Positions 53,935 through 62,853 of a stretch of 64,000 nucleotides of DNA are shown here, one piece after another. Under the pieces are notes generated by a model. It did not search any database. It saw only the letters and a list, made by a program, of their open reading frames with translations, and was not told where the DNA came from. The translations under genes and the position numbers were made by a program. Each line of letters begins with the position of its first letter. Position 1 is the stretch's first letter. The DNA lies in contig NZ_JAKZAJ010000002.1 in NCBI RefSeq assembly GCF_023156285.1, positions 248,001 through 312,000 of the forward strand, read 5' to 3'. This stretch comes from Marinobacter koreensis (lineage in GTDB: Bacteria; Pseudomonadota; Gammaproteobacteria; Pseudomonadales; Oleiphilaceae).

Positions 53935-54627
53935 CTACGGGCGGGCGCCCGCCTGCACCAGGAGCATTTCCAGATCCTGGTTCTGGATGGCCCTGGCGCG
54001 GTCCAGTGCCGTACTGCCGTCAGCTGCCCGGTAGTTGACGTCCGCACCGGCCGCCAGGAGCATTTCGGCGGTCAGCAGATCGCCGCTGCCCACGATTTTC
54101 ATTAGCAGGGATTCGCCACCCTGACTGACATTGACGTTCGCGCCAGCCGTCAACAACACTTTGACCACGGCCAGATTGCCCTCCTCCGCAGCTCGGATGA
54201 CCGGCGTGTAGCCATTGCGATCAACGGCGTTGACCCGGGCACCCGCAGACAACAGCAGTTGCACCAGCCTGCGGCTGCCCGAAGCAGCCGCTTCCATCAG
54301 CGGCGTTTCTCCATCAGGCCCGGCCAGATCCGGATCGGCGCCTTCCGACAGCAGGTACCACGCAACCCGGTCTTCGCCCGCCGATACCGCCGCCATCAGC
54401 GGCGTACCCTGTTCAGTGACGGTATTGAGAGAATGACCAGCCTCCGCCAGTGCCACGACAGCCTCCAGATCGCCGGAGCGCGCCGAGTCCATCAGTGGTG
54501 TGTCGTTCTGGGCGCGGGTCTGATGTTGCAGATTGCTGTGGCCGGAGTCCGAGGCGCAACCGGACAGCAGCCCGAGAATGACAAACGTAAGCAGAAATGA
54601 GCGGGCAGCGCCGGGTCCCTTGGCCAT
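53935..54627 (-). CDS. ankyrin-repeat lipoprotein
   Basis: A 230-residue envelope protein. The N-terminus has a lipoprotein signal with lipobox LLSGC (Cys24 would carry the lipid). The mature part is five or six ankyrin repeats of 32-33 residues (for example TPLMDSARSGDLEAVVALAEAGHSLN..., GETPLMEAAASGSRRLVQLLLSAGARVN, GYTPVIRAAEEGNLAVVKVLLTAGANVN). Ankyrin arrays bind proteins; partner unknown. It converges on the acyl-CoA hydrolase gene and lies 79 bases after tmcA on the same strand, so co-transcription is possible. Confidence 0.9.
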   Translation of the reverse strand: MAKGPGAARSFLLTFVILGLLSGCASDSGHSNLQHQTRAQNDTPLMDSARSGDLEAVVALAEAGHSLNTVTEQGTPLMAAVSAGEDRVAWYLLSEGADPDLAGPDGETPLMEAAASGSRRLVQLLLSAGARVNAVDRNGYTPVIRAAEEGNLAVVKVLLTAGANVNVSQGGESLLMKIVGSGDLLTAEMLLAAGADVNYRAADGSTALDRARAIQNQDLEMLLVQAGARP

Positions 54628-54706
54628 ATCAACGGTCTCTGTTGTTATCGGTTATCAGAATTTGGCCTATTCTGATCAGCACCGGCGGGGATTTAAATCG
54701 AGCGGT

Positions 54707-56845
54707 TCACAACTCCGGACCGTTTTGCAGAAGTTCGCGAACCATTGACCGCAAACGGTCTTCACCATCGCGCTGTCCAAGGCACCGGCCGGATACCTGC
54801 AGTTCCGGCCATGAACGTTGCTGCAGCACAGATTCCGCCCACAACAGAGCATCTTCTGACCGTTCCAGCCATTCAATCACGCCCGGGCACTGGCTCAATA
54901 CCTGCAGCACCGGCAGACACAGGTCGAATCCGCGATGCCCGCGCGCGAAATGAAACAGGTCCCGATGATCGTCCCCGTCCAGGCGGCCGGTTGCCGGCAA
55001 GGCCCGGGTCAGCGCCATCACCAGCTCGGGCGACAGATCACGCCAGTGGCCAGCCAGGTAGGCGGTCCAGTACCTGGCCAGCCGTGAGCGCAGGCGCGAC
55101 ACCAGGTCGATACCCGAAACACTCACTCCGGACAACACCTGAAAGGGATACTCGCCACTGGTCGCCTCCTGCTGGAATCCGAGTCGGACGAACGCCAGAT
55201 CGCAGGCGCGCCAGAAAGCCAGGAGCTCCGGGGTACCACCAAAACTGCTGCCCAGGGTATCCAGCTCCTCACTGACTGCGTAGTTGCGCGCCGCCAGAAC
55301 CAGCCGTCGGCCAACTCCACCGTGTCGCAGGTCATTGCGCACGGCAATCCGGATTACCCGGAGAGTACGTTGACAGGCCGCCTCGGGAAAGCCGGCGTGC
55401 GACGCCAGCGACTGCGGAAGCAGGTGGCCGCGCACTCGCCGTTCCCCCAGGGCGATCTGCGCCCCCAGGTCTTCCGGCAAGCCGCCCTCCCTTGCCGCCC
55501 AGAGCACGCCGACAATATGCCCCTGGCAACGGGCGACCCAGCTTACGGCTGCAGGATCGTCCAGCCATTGGCGGAGGTCTGCCGGCGTCGTGCGGTAGTG
55601 CGCATCAACAAGCAGGCCGAAGGCCTCGTTTCGCTCTGCCTCCGTGGCTCCAGCCGGCTGCCAGCGCTCGATCCCGATCCCGGGATCAGTCAGATCACCG
55701 GTAAAGCCGCTGGCAGACAACAGGAAGAGCCGGTCAATCAACGGTTCCAGCGGATCACCGGCCGCCCAGCGTATCGGTTCACGCAGGGTAAGCCCCTGCC
55801 ACCGTGGCGTTTCACTCTCCAGTATGGCCCGGAAACGGATATTGAACCCGCGCCCGGCGCCTTCGTACCCGTGTACGGTGGAGCAGAAAGCCACTCTCGG
55901 CCAGCCCGTGAGTATACGTTTCAGAGTATGGGGCGGTATGGCGGCGGCCTCATCGACGAGGACCACTTCCGCGTCTGGACGCTCCGCCAGCAAAGCCTGA
56001 ACGGGCAGAAAATTCAGCTCCCCGCCGTTAACACAGAGCAGCCGACCATCGTCTTCCGCTGCCAGCTCATCGCCGAGCGTTTCCCGCGCATGCCGGAACA
56101 GCGTGGCCACACTTACCCGGCTGGGCGCGGTGACCAGCACCCGTTGCCGTCCCTGCTGCAGGAGCCTTGCAGCCGCCATGCCCAGGGCAGCCGATTTGCC
56201 GCGACCGCGATCGGCCGTCACCACGACCGGACGGCGACGACGGCCAAGGCCGAAGGTCACCAGCTGGTCTACCAGTTGTTGCTGATCCGCATTGGTTCCT
56301 ACGCTGAATGGTCGCTCTGCAACCGGCAAGGACGGTAGCCGAACCTGTTCCGGTGTTGCAGCGTTCACCCGTATCACCGCGGGATCCGCGCCCAGAATGG
56401 TCGCCATCCGGTCGGCGAAGGCGTGATACCGAGCCGAATCCAGGCCGGTACGGGCATAATCCGGATCGGGCCAGGCCGACCATTGCGACAGCGGCGGCAT
56501 GAGCCAGAACAGCAGGCCACCGGCCGTCAGGGTGCCGGCAATGGCTGCGAGTCCATCCGGCGGATTGCCATGCCAGCCGTCCCAGACTACCAGTCCGAGT
56601 TCACGCCCGAGCCAGGACCGGGCTTTGCCCGGGGCAACGGTGGCCAAGTCAGGGTCAGGAGAGGCTTCCGGTGAGCCCACCCAGAGTCCGGGTCTGGACG
56701 ACAGCGATGGCAACAGGCGGCCTAACCAGTCAAGTGCCGCGTCCCGATCCCCTTCGATCAGAACCAGGCGACGTTCGCCCAGGGCGGCAAGCCGGTCCAG
56801 CAGATGCTGCCAGTCGGCGGTCTGCGCAGAAGCCTCCCGGGGCAT
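54707..56845 (-). CDS. tmcA: tRNA(Met) cytidine acetyltransferase TmcA
   Basis: TmcA, 712 residues, acetylates the wobble cytidine-34 of elongator tRNA(Met) (ac4C) with ATP and acetyl-CoA. N-terminal DUF1726-like domain, then an ATPase module with P-loop TADRGRGKSAALGMAAAR and DEAAAIPPHTLKRIL, a GNAT acetyltransferase segment with RIAVRNDLRHGGVGRRLV, and the C-terminal tRNA-binding tail. ATG at 56845 shares one base with the stop of the DUF2237 gene (TGATG), so translation is coupled. Confidence 0.95.
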   Translation of the reverse strand: MPREASAQTADWQHLLDRLAALGERRLVLIEGDRDAALDWLGRLLPSLSSRPGLWVGSPEASPDPDLATVAPGKARSWLGRELGLVVWDGWHGNPPDGLAAIAGTLTAGGLLFWLMPPLSQWSAWPDPDYARTGLDSARYHAFADRMATILGADPAVIRVNAATPEQVRLPSLPVAERPFSVGTNADQQQLVDQLVTFGLGRRRRPVVVTADRGRGKSAALGMAAARLLQQGRQRVLVTAPSRVSVATLFRHARETLGDELAAEDDGRLLCVNGGELNFLPVQALLAERPDAEVVLVDEAAAIPPHTLKRILTGWPRVAFCSTVHGYEGAGRGFNIRFRAILESETPRWQGLTLREPIRWAAGDPLEPLIDRLFLLSASGFTGDLTDPGIGIERWQPAGATEAERNEAFGLLVDAHYRTTPADLRQWLDDPAAVSWVARCQGHIVGVLWAAREGGLPEDLGAQIALGERRVRGHLLPQSLASHAGFPEAACQRTLRVIRIAVRNDLRHGGVGRRLVLAARNYAVSEELDTLGSSFGGTPELLAFWRACDLAFVRLGFQQEATSGEYPFQVLSGVSVSGIDLVSRLRSRLARYWTAYLAGHWRDLSPELVMALTRALPATGRLDGDDHRDLFHFARGHRGFDLCLPVLQVLSQCPGVIEWLERSEDALLWAESVLQQRSWPELQVSGRCLGQRDGEDRLRSMVRELLQNGPEL

Positions 56846-57222
56846 CAGCTGAGGTCGGCTGCGTGGGCTTTCAGGTCAGCGAGATCACACGCTTCCAGCG
56901 CGGCCCGATGGGTTGCTCGCAGGCGAACCCTCGGGGCGCTTCCGGCTTCGAAGGCTTCCTGCCAGCGCCCGGCACACAGGCACCAGCTGTCGCCGGCTTT
57001 CAGGCCAGGAAAGCCGAATTCCGGTCTCGGGGTGCTCAGGTCGTTGCCCCGGGCTTTGGAGAAGTCGAGGAAGTCGTCGGTGACGACGGCGCAGACGGCG
57101 TGAACGCCCAGGTCGTCGGGGCCGACATTGCAGCAGCCGTCGCGGTAGAAGCCGGTTTCGGGGTCGGTGCCGCAGGTTTCCAGCTTTTCGCCCAGGACAT
57201 TCACCGATTCAGATATCTGCAT
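56845..57222 (-). CDS. DUF2237 family protein
   Basis: A 125-residue protein matching the DUF2237 pattern: NVLGEKLETCGTDPETGFYRDGCC, GPDDLGVHAVCAVVTDDFL, SKARGNDLSTPRPEFGFPGLKAGDSWCLCAGRW. The family has several conserved Cys and Asp residues and no assigned function. Start at 57222 because GAGGA sits 9 bases upstream; the in-frame codon at 57252 lies at the edge of the stem-loop element. It is coupled to tmcA (stop and start overlap by one base). Confidence 0.88.
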   Translation of the reverse strand: MQISESVNVLGEKLETCGTDPETGFYRDGCCNVGPDDLGVHAVCAVVTDDFLDFSKARGNDLSTPRPEFGFPGLKAGDSWCLCAGRWQEAFEAGSAPRVRLRATHRAALEACDLADLKAHAADLS

Positions 57223-57251
57223 TTTCTGGTCCTCTGGTCTGGGAGCCAGCA

Positions 57252-57353
57252 ACCTTTTGACAGGCTTTCCAAAACCCGCTCAAGCACATCCATGTGACGC
57301 TTGAGCTCCGCCATCCCTGGCTCCGCACAGTTTTGGAAAGCCTGTCAAAAGGT
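57252..57353. repeat. composite stem-loop element, copy 2
   Basis: Left arm 57252-57275 and right arm 57330-57353 are perfect 24-base inverted repeats. The core (57276-57329, 54 bases) has GCTCAAGC...ACA-TCCA-TGT...GCTTGAGC (57278-57306) and GCCA-TCCC-TGGC (57310-57321). Core as in copy 1; arms entirely different in sequence from copy 1. It sits between the DUF2237 start and the helicase start, which are divergent. No open frame or transposase is associated. Confidence 0.88.
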
Positions 57354-57455
57354 CGCTCTCAAGTTGGGAGACGATCGTTCATCATGTTTAATTCACTGCC
57401 CGCAATTATGCGGGACCGGTATCTCTGCTACCAGTTGCCCATTACAATACCGGCC

Positions 57456-59723
57456 ATGCCGACCAACCCCCAAACTCCTGACATTGCCAACCTGCCTGAT
57501 TACCTGACCGATGAACAGCGGGCGATCATTACCGCCGGCTACGAGCATTCGGTGATTACCGCCGTGGCAGGGAGTGGCAAGACCTCCACGCTCGCATGGC
57601 GAATCCGCTATCTGCTGGAGCAGGGACACGATCCGGCCCGGATGCTGGTGCTGATGTTCAATCGCAGCGCCCGGGTGGATTTCGAACGCAAACTGCAGGA
57701 GGTATGTCATCAGTCATGGCTGGCGCTGCCGGAAATCCGGACCTATCACGCCATGGGGCTGCGGCTTTACAGGCGGTTTGTCCGGGAGGGGTATCTGCCG
57801 GGCTTCTCGGAGAAGATCCTGACCGAGCAGGAGATCGGGTTTCAGGCCTGGCAGCTGACGCGGCGGTTGGCGCCGGAGGATCTGGCGGATGAGATCCGGC
57901 GCAACAAGAAGGATTTTGTGGAAACAGCCACAGGGTTCATCGACCTGGTGAAGACCACGTTGTCGCCGGCGGAGGTGGTGTTCGAGGAGCTGGGGTACTC
58001 GGACAAGCACAAGTACCTGGTCGACCTGTTCCACAGCTTCGAGCAATGGCGCAAGCGTCAGAGTCGCATCAGCTATGCGGACATGCTCTATGAACCGGTG
58101 ATGGCCATCCATCAGAATCCGCCGCTGCAGCGGCTGGTGGGGAACAAGATGGATCTGATTCTGGTGGATGAGTACCAGGACACCAACGAGATTCAGCACC
58201 TGCTGCTGCGTTACGTGGCCGGCGACCGCGCCCGGGTCACGGTTGTGGGCGATCCGGACCAGACCATCTATGAGTTCCGGGGCGCCAAACCGGAGTTCAT
58301 TCTCAAGCGCTTCAGTGACGAATTCGAAAGCCCGCTGGAGCAGACCCTGAGCTATACCTTCCGCTACGGCCACCGGGTGGCGCTGCTGGCGAACCATCTG
58401 ATCAGCCACAACACCGGCCGCAAGGATGTGCTGTGTCATTCGCACCCCAGCACACCGGATACCGAAATCCACCTGCACCGTGTCGAAAGCGACAGCGATC
58501 AGGTTCTGCAGCTTCTGGGCGAAATCGAGCCAGGGAAACTGGATGGTGTCGCCATTCTTTTCCGGGTCTGGAGCCAGAGCGTTCCAATCGAACTGAAACT
58601 GCTGGCTCGACAAATCCCCTACCGGATTGATGCCGGCAAGGGCGCCTTGTTCAGCCGGGAAGTACAGGCGATCACCGCCCTGCTGATGGTGGTCACCGGC
58701 CATCTGGCGAGGCTCCCGGATGCCGACCGGCTGGATCTGGCCCGGCAGCTGTTGCGGTTTCCCCACGTCGGACTGAAAGAGCCGGAGCTGGAGCATCTGG
58801 CACAGCAACTGGCAACGCAGGATGGGCGCTGGCATGAGTACCTGCTGGCCATGGAGTTTGATGCCCTGGGTCCGCTGCCCGCCAGAAAGCTGCGCAAACT
58901 CGGCGAGGTGCTTGGACAGCTTCAGGGGTTTGCTGGCCCGGTGGCCGGACTGATCAGCGTTTATGCCGAACACACGGACTTGTATGAGGGCATCCGGAGT
59001 CTTGCCCTGACTCACGAAAGCGCGGAAGAGCGCATCGATACCATTCAGGGGTTCCGGCAGTACCTCAAGGGACTGGACGTGGATGCAAAGGGCGCACTGG
59101 CACACCTGAAGACGCTGAAACAGCAGGCGGGCGAGAAGCAGACGGGCGGCGTTTTGCTCTCCACCATCCACCGGACCAAAGGCCTGGAGTGGCCCGTGGT
59201 GATCATCCCCGGATTGCAGGAGAAATACCTGCCGTACAGCCCCCGGCAACACGACGATGCCCGGGCCTTTCTGGAGAGCGAGCGACGACTGCTGTATGTG
59301 GCCATGACCCGTACCCGTCAGTCGCTGCATCTGATCACCCGACCGGTCAGCAAGCGTCCTCACCTGGACGGCGACCAGGGCCCGAGCCGGTTCGTCCAGG
59401 AATTCTGTTTCGAGCTGTCACAGGCATTCGGGACGGCCCTGGATCTCCGCCCGGATGAGTCGCCGCTGTCGTTCTCCGTGCCTCTTACCCCGATCAGTCA
59501 ACGCTATGCCGAACGGGAAGGTGTGACGCTGGAGGGTGCCATGGCGCAGGCGGACACCCGGGAGGAACCGGTCTGGCATTGCCAGCGTGTCAGTCATGCC
59601 GTTTTCGGCGCCGGACAGGTGGTGAATGAGGACGAAAGCTCTTTCGAGGTGCACTTCGACAACGGCGACACTCTGAACTTCAGCAAAAAAAGTGCGCATC
59701 TGTATTTCACCTCCCTGTCGTAA
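57456..59723 (+). CDS. UvrD/Rep-type ATP-dependent DNA helicase (second paralogue)
   Basis: Superfamily 1 helicase of about 755 residues, distinct from UvrD at 44244. Motifs: LTDEQRAII and VAGSGKTSTL, DEYQDTN, VGDPDQTIYEFRG, STIHRTKGLEW, LLYVAMTRTRQ. The C-terminus ends in a Tudor-like stretch, CQRVSHAVFGAGQV then FEVHFDNGDTLNF, similar to the UvrD tail. Start uncertain: ATG 57456 begins just before LPDYLTDEQ, but 57384 or 57408 are possible and none has a good site; a TACAAT 7 bases before 57456 could give a leaderless mRNA. Function beyond helicase not assigned. Confidence 0.88.
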   Translation: MPTNPQTPDIANLPDYLTDEQRAIITAGYEHSVITAVAGSGKTSTLAWRIRYLLEQGHDPARMLVLMFNRSARVDFERKLQEVCHQSWLALPEIRTYHAMGLRLYRRFVREGYLPGFSEKILTEQEIGFQAWQLTRRLAPEDLADEIRRNKKDFVETATGFIDLVKTTLSPAEVVFEELGYSDKHKYLVDLFHSFEQWRKRQSRISYADMLYEPVMAIHQNPPLQRLVGNKMDLILVDEYQDTNEIQHLLLRYVAGDRARVTVVGDPDQTIYEFRGAKPEFILKRFSDEFESPLEQTLSYTFRYGHRVALLANHLISHNTGRKDVLCHSHPSTPDTEIHLHRVESDSDQVLQLLGEIEPGKLDGVAILFRVWSQSVPIELKLLARQIPYRIDAGKGALFSREVQAITALLMVVTGHLARLPDADRLDLARQLLRFPHVGLKEPELEHLAQQLATQDGRWHEYLLAMEFDALGPLPARKLRKLGEVLGQLQGFAGPVAGLISVYAEHTDLYEGIRSLALTHESAEERIDTIQGFRQYLKGLDVDAKGALAHLKTLKQQAGEKQTGGVLLSTIHRTKGLEWPVVIIPGLQEKYLPYSPRQHDDARAFLESERRLLYVAMTRTRQSLHLITRPVSKRPHLDGDQGPSRFVQEFCFELSQAFGTALDLRPDESPLSFSVPLTPISQRYAEREGVTLEGAMAQADTREEPVWHCQRVSHAVFGAGQVVNEDESSFEVHFDNGDTLNFSKKSAHLYFTSLS

Positions 59724-59836
59724 ACAATACAGGGGCCAGCAGTTTTGTGTTTTTTGGCCCCATCGCCTAATTTCCAAGTAAGCGGCATTTCTATATTGTG
59801 CCTGCAAACCTCAAAAGACCAGAAAGGAGATTCTGA

Positions 59837-61042
59837 ATGAGCATGATGCGCCCCCTCGCGGTAGCAGCTCTCGCCACGACACTGGCCACGCCCGTGCTGG
59901 CAGCAGAACGTCAGGAAACCATCTACATCAATCCCTTCGCCGGCTTCCAGCTGTTCGATGACGCCCGTGATCTGAGCGAGACCGGCACCTTCGGCGTGGG
60001 TGCGGAATATCGCTTCGCGCCCCGCTGGTCCGTTGAGGCGGTCTATTCCCGCGCCGACGCGGATCGCAAGTATGTACCTGGCTCCTCCGATTTCGAGGAA
60101 ATCCGGGTCGACGGTACCTATTATTTTGCCGGACCGGACGAAGCCTGGAATCCATACGTCTCACTGGGTGCCGGCAACGCCGACTTCGGCACCGATCCGA
60201 ACGGACCGCGTACGGCGGGCACCAACCACGATGAAACCCGGGTCAACCTGGGCACCGGCGTTCGCTACAACATCAGCGACAGCGTCTCGCTTCGGGGCGA
60301 CTTGAGGGAATTCCATGGCATCGACGAGAGCACCTTCGACACCATGGTGTCTCTGGGCCTGAGCTTTGCCTTCTCTCGCACCGTCGGAACGGCCACGCCC
60401 GCTGCACCGGCGGATAGCGATAATGATGGTGTCCCCAACACCCGCGACCAGTGCCCTGGCACCACGGCTGGCGCCGTTGTCGATGACACCGGTTGCGAGC
60501 CGGATGCGGATATGGACAGTGTGGCGGATGCCCGCGACGCCTGCCCGAATACTCCGACCGGCGCAGAAGTCGATGCCCGCGGATGTGAGATCGACAGCGA
60601 CAACGATGGCGTTGTGAACAGTCAGGACCAGTGTCCGAACACGACGGCGGGTGCCGAGGTAGACGAACAGGGCTGTGAGGGTGTCACCGAAACCGTCCAG
60701 ACGTTCACCATCGAGGTGAAGTTCCCGTCCAACAGTTCTGTGATCGGCAATGCTTACGATTCTGAAATTCAGAGGGTGGCTGACTTCCTCAAGGAGAACC
60801 CGGAAACCTTCGTCGAAATCGCCGGTCACACGGACAACCGGGGCGAGGCGAAATACAACCAGTTCCTGTCCCAGCGCCGCGCAGAGGCCGTAGCCCGTCG
60901 GCTGACCGGACCATTGGGTGTTGATCCGGACCGCGTCAACGCGGTGGGTTACGGTGAATCCGATCCGATTGCCTCCAACGACACCGCCGAAGGCCGCGCC
61001 GCCAACCGTCGGGTCGAGGCACGTATCCAGGTTCGTCGCTAA
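59837..61042 (+). CDS. OmpA-family outer membrane protein with thrombospondin type-3 repeats
   Basis: A 401-residue outer membrane protein. Signal peptide to about residue 22 (LATPVLA), an 8-strand OmpA-like barrel (about 25-185, with INPFAGFQLFDDARDL and FGVGAEYRFAPRWSVE), Ca-binding TSP3 repeats (three DSDNDGV..D.CP..T.G..VD..GC units, about 193-285), and a C-terminal OmpA peptidoglycan-binding domain (about 290-400, with EIAGHTDNRGEAKYNQFLSQ and NRRVEARI). OprF-like role in anchoring the envelope. GAAAGGAG lies 7 bases before the ATG. Confidence 0.95.
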   Translation: MSMMRPLAVAALATTLATPVLAAERQETIYINPFAGFQLFDDARDLSETGTFGVGAEYRFAPRWSVEAVYSRADADRKYVPGSSDFEEIRVDGTYYFAGPDEAWNPYVSLGAGNADFGTDPNGPRTAGTNHDETRVNLGTGVRYNISDSVSLRGDLREFHGIDESTFDTMVSLGLSFAFSRTVGTATPAAPADSDNDGVPNTRDQCPGTTAGAVVDDTGCEPDADMDSVADARDACPNTPTGAEVDARGCEIDSDNDGVVNSQDQCPNTTAGAEVDEQGCEGVTETVQTFTIEVKFPSNSSVIGNAYDSEIQRVADFLKENPETFVEIAGHTDNRGEAKYNQFLSQRRAEAVARRLTGPLGVDPDRVNAVGYGESDPIASNDTAEGRAANRRVEARIQVRR

Positions 61043-61068
61043 GTGCGACCGGACGGGCTACGTTCATG

Positions 61069-61092
61069 AAGGCGCCTGCGGGCGCCTTTTTT
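61069..61092 (+). terminator. intrinsic terminator of the ompA-like gene
   Basis: GGCGCC (61071-61076), loop TGCG, GGCGCC (61081-61086), flanked by AA/TT and followed by T6. It lies 27 bases after the stop. Confidence 0.92.
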
Positions 61093-61121
61093 CTTGGTCT
61101 GTTCGGGAATGCAGTGTTCGT

Positions 61122-61604
61122 ATGCCACATCCCTTCCTGCTGATACTGCTGTTGCTGGGCCTGCCGTCAATGGCAGACGCCCAGGTGTATCGCTGCGAGG
61201 ACGGTCAGGGCGTCACCTTCGCCGATCATCCCTGCAGCGAAACCGCACAGACCGTGGACATTCCCGATAACCGGCTCGGGGGCCGCTTCGACCAGAACCT
61301 GCCTGAACCAGATCCCGCTTCCGACAAAACTGCGGATTCGGATGCTTCGGCAACACCGGAAGCAGGCTCGACCTGCCGGTTCATCAACTCAACGGACCTT
61401 CGGCGCTACATCGTCCGGCAGCAGGTGATTCCGGGAATGACCCGGGAAAACGTGCGCCGGGCGTTCGGTTCGCCACCCGAGCGCTACACCGATCCGCAGG
61501 AAGTCTGGATCTACCAGACCCGATACTACGGAGCCCTGTATGAGCTCACCTATGTGTATTTCAGGGATGGCTGCGTGGATCACGTGGAGTATCGGAAACC
61601 CTGA
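61122..61604 (+). CDS. DUF4124-domain secreted protein
   Basis: A 160-residue exported protein. The signal peptide is MPHPFLLILLLLGLPSMADA. The mature start is the DUF4124 motif VYRCEDGQGVTFADHPCS. A low-complexity acidic linker leads to a C-terminal domain (about 95-160) with IPGMTRENVRRAFGSPPERY and WIYQTRYYGALYELTYVYF, similar to SmpA/OmlA-type 'outer membrane assembly' folds in which a helix pair precedes a beta sheet (resemblance only). No strong ribosome site. It is 37 bases past the terminator and its 3' end overlaps the methyltransferase by 44 bases. Confidence 0.8.
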   Translation: MPHPFLLILLLLGLPSMADAQVYRCEDGQGVTFADHPCSETAQTVDIPDNRLGGRFDQNLPEPDPASDKTADSDASATPEAGSTCRFINSTDLRRYIVRQQVIPGMTRENVRRAFGSPPERYTDPQEVWIYQTRYYGALYELTYVYFRDGCVDHVEYRKP

Positions 61605-62853
61605 CCGCGTCCACCAGCAGGTTTCTCGGCGTCAGCGCCCGTTCACAGAAAGTCCCCAGACGGACCTCATAGCCCTGTTCTTCAAGGAATACGGCGTAAT
61701 CCAGCACCAGCCAGAGTTCCAGCGGACGCCGGAACAGATGTCGCAATAGCTCGTGCCGTTGAACCTGGCGATGCCGGCGTTCACCCTCCCGACGCCAGTG
61801 CACCCAGTCGAGTGAATCCGGCAGGGGCAGTCCCTTCTTCGCCGCAGCCCACTGACAGAAGCCCTCAAAGTCGCCATGGTTCAATCGTGAGGGATGGGAG
61901 GGCACCGGAAGATAGTCATCGACGCCACGGAGTGCCCGCTGCAGGGCATCAAAGCCGAGACGCCACTGACGAACACGGACCCTCTGCGCCCGCACCCTGG
62001 CCGGCGCTGTGACCGTTTCCTGAACCGCAAGGCGGAGTTCCTCGCGAGACAGGACGAGGGCGTTAACGGCCGATCGCACCCGGGTGGCCATGGGATGATA
62101 GGCGTCGGACACGGTCCGATGATAGCAGCAGGGGGAAAAACTGATCCGGGGCGCCTGGCTGTCACTCCCTTTGGCGATCAGGCGGCGGTGGAGATCACCA
62201 CAGGCATGAAGTGCCACGCCGTGGGCGACATCCGGCCAACGCAGTTCCGGCGCCATCACATCCTGACAGTGAATGGTTAACCGGTCCGAAAACCGTGCCG
62301 CCAGACGGTTTCCGTCCTCGACCAGGGCCGCATCCCACTCGAACCCGTTCACCGGTGCGGTGCATTGGCGGGCCAGCGTTCGCGTAAGGTGGCCTTTGCC
62401 ACAACACCAATCCAGCACCGGTCCGTTCAGCGGCAGAATTGCCGCGGCAAAGGCGCCGGCCTGGGCGCGTTTGCGGCCGGGCATGTCGGTCGCATCAACC
62501 TCGTCCAGGGTGACCCTGGCCACAGCGGCCTCCGGGGGCGAGATCGCCGACAGATCGGTCAGTGCCGGATAGTCAGCCATTCCCGGTACCCAATGGGCAA
62601 TGCGGGACGCCAGCTCCGCCGGATGCCTGTCGAAATAATCGAGAGCAGCCGGGTCGAGAGCATCGAGCCACCGGACCAGCCCTGGAGACCGGCCCTCCCA
62701 CTGTGGAGACGGTGTCTTGAATGGCGCCGGACGCCAGAACCCGGCATGGCTGGCCAACCAGTCATTCAGGCACTCCCAGCGGGTGTAAAACGATGGCGTC
62801 GGCTCGTGCCCTGTGCGGCAACCTGGAGCACTCCCTTCGGAACGAGTAATCAT
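61561..62853 (-). CDS. METTL25/GSTCD-like SAM methyltransferase
   Basis: A 430-residue putative methyltransferase. SAM motif I is LDWCCGKGHLTRTLARQ (about 145-160); VALHACGDLHRRLI and SFSPCCYHRTVSD follow, a combination seen in the Methyltransf_32 (METTL25/GSTCD-like) group. Substrate unknown. The ATG overlaps the dadA stop as ATGA, so the two are translationally coupled and probably one operon. Its 3' end overlaps the convergent DUF4124 gene by 44 bases. Confidence 0.8.
   Translation of the reverse strand: MITRSEGSAPGCRTGHEPTPSFYTRWECLNDWLASHAGFWRPAPFKTPSPQWEGRSPGLVRWLDALDPAALDYFDRHPAELASRIAHWVPGMADYPALTDLSAISPPEAAVARVTLDEVDATDMPGRKRAQAGAFAAAILPLNGPVLDWCCGKGHLTRTLARQCTAPVNGFEWDAALVEDGNRLAARFSDRLTIHCQDVMAPELRWPDVAHGVALHACGDLHRRLIAKGSDSQAPRISFSPCCYHRTVSDAYHPMATRVRSAVNALVLSREELRLAVQETVTAPARVRAQRVRVRQWRLGFDALQRALRGVDDYLPVPSHPSRLNHGDFEGFCQWAAAKKGLPLPDSLDWVHWRREGERRHRQVQRHELLRHLFRRPLELWLVLDYAVFLEEQGYEVRLGTFCERALTPRNLLVDAVRVSDTPRDPRSHP

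Noticed and set aside
46512..57353. The two stem-loop elements as parts of a CRISPR array or as MITE/IS ends
   Set aside because: Only two copies 10.7 kb apart, no regular spacers, no cas or transposase genes, no target duplications, and the arms differ between copies.
57294..57455. Extended N-terminus of the second helicase through the stem-loop element
   Set aside because: The frame simply runs through the inverted repeat; no homology and no ribosome site at 57294.
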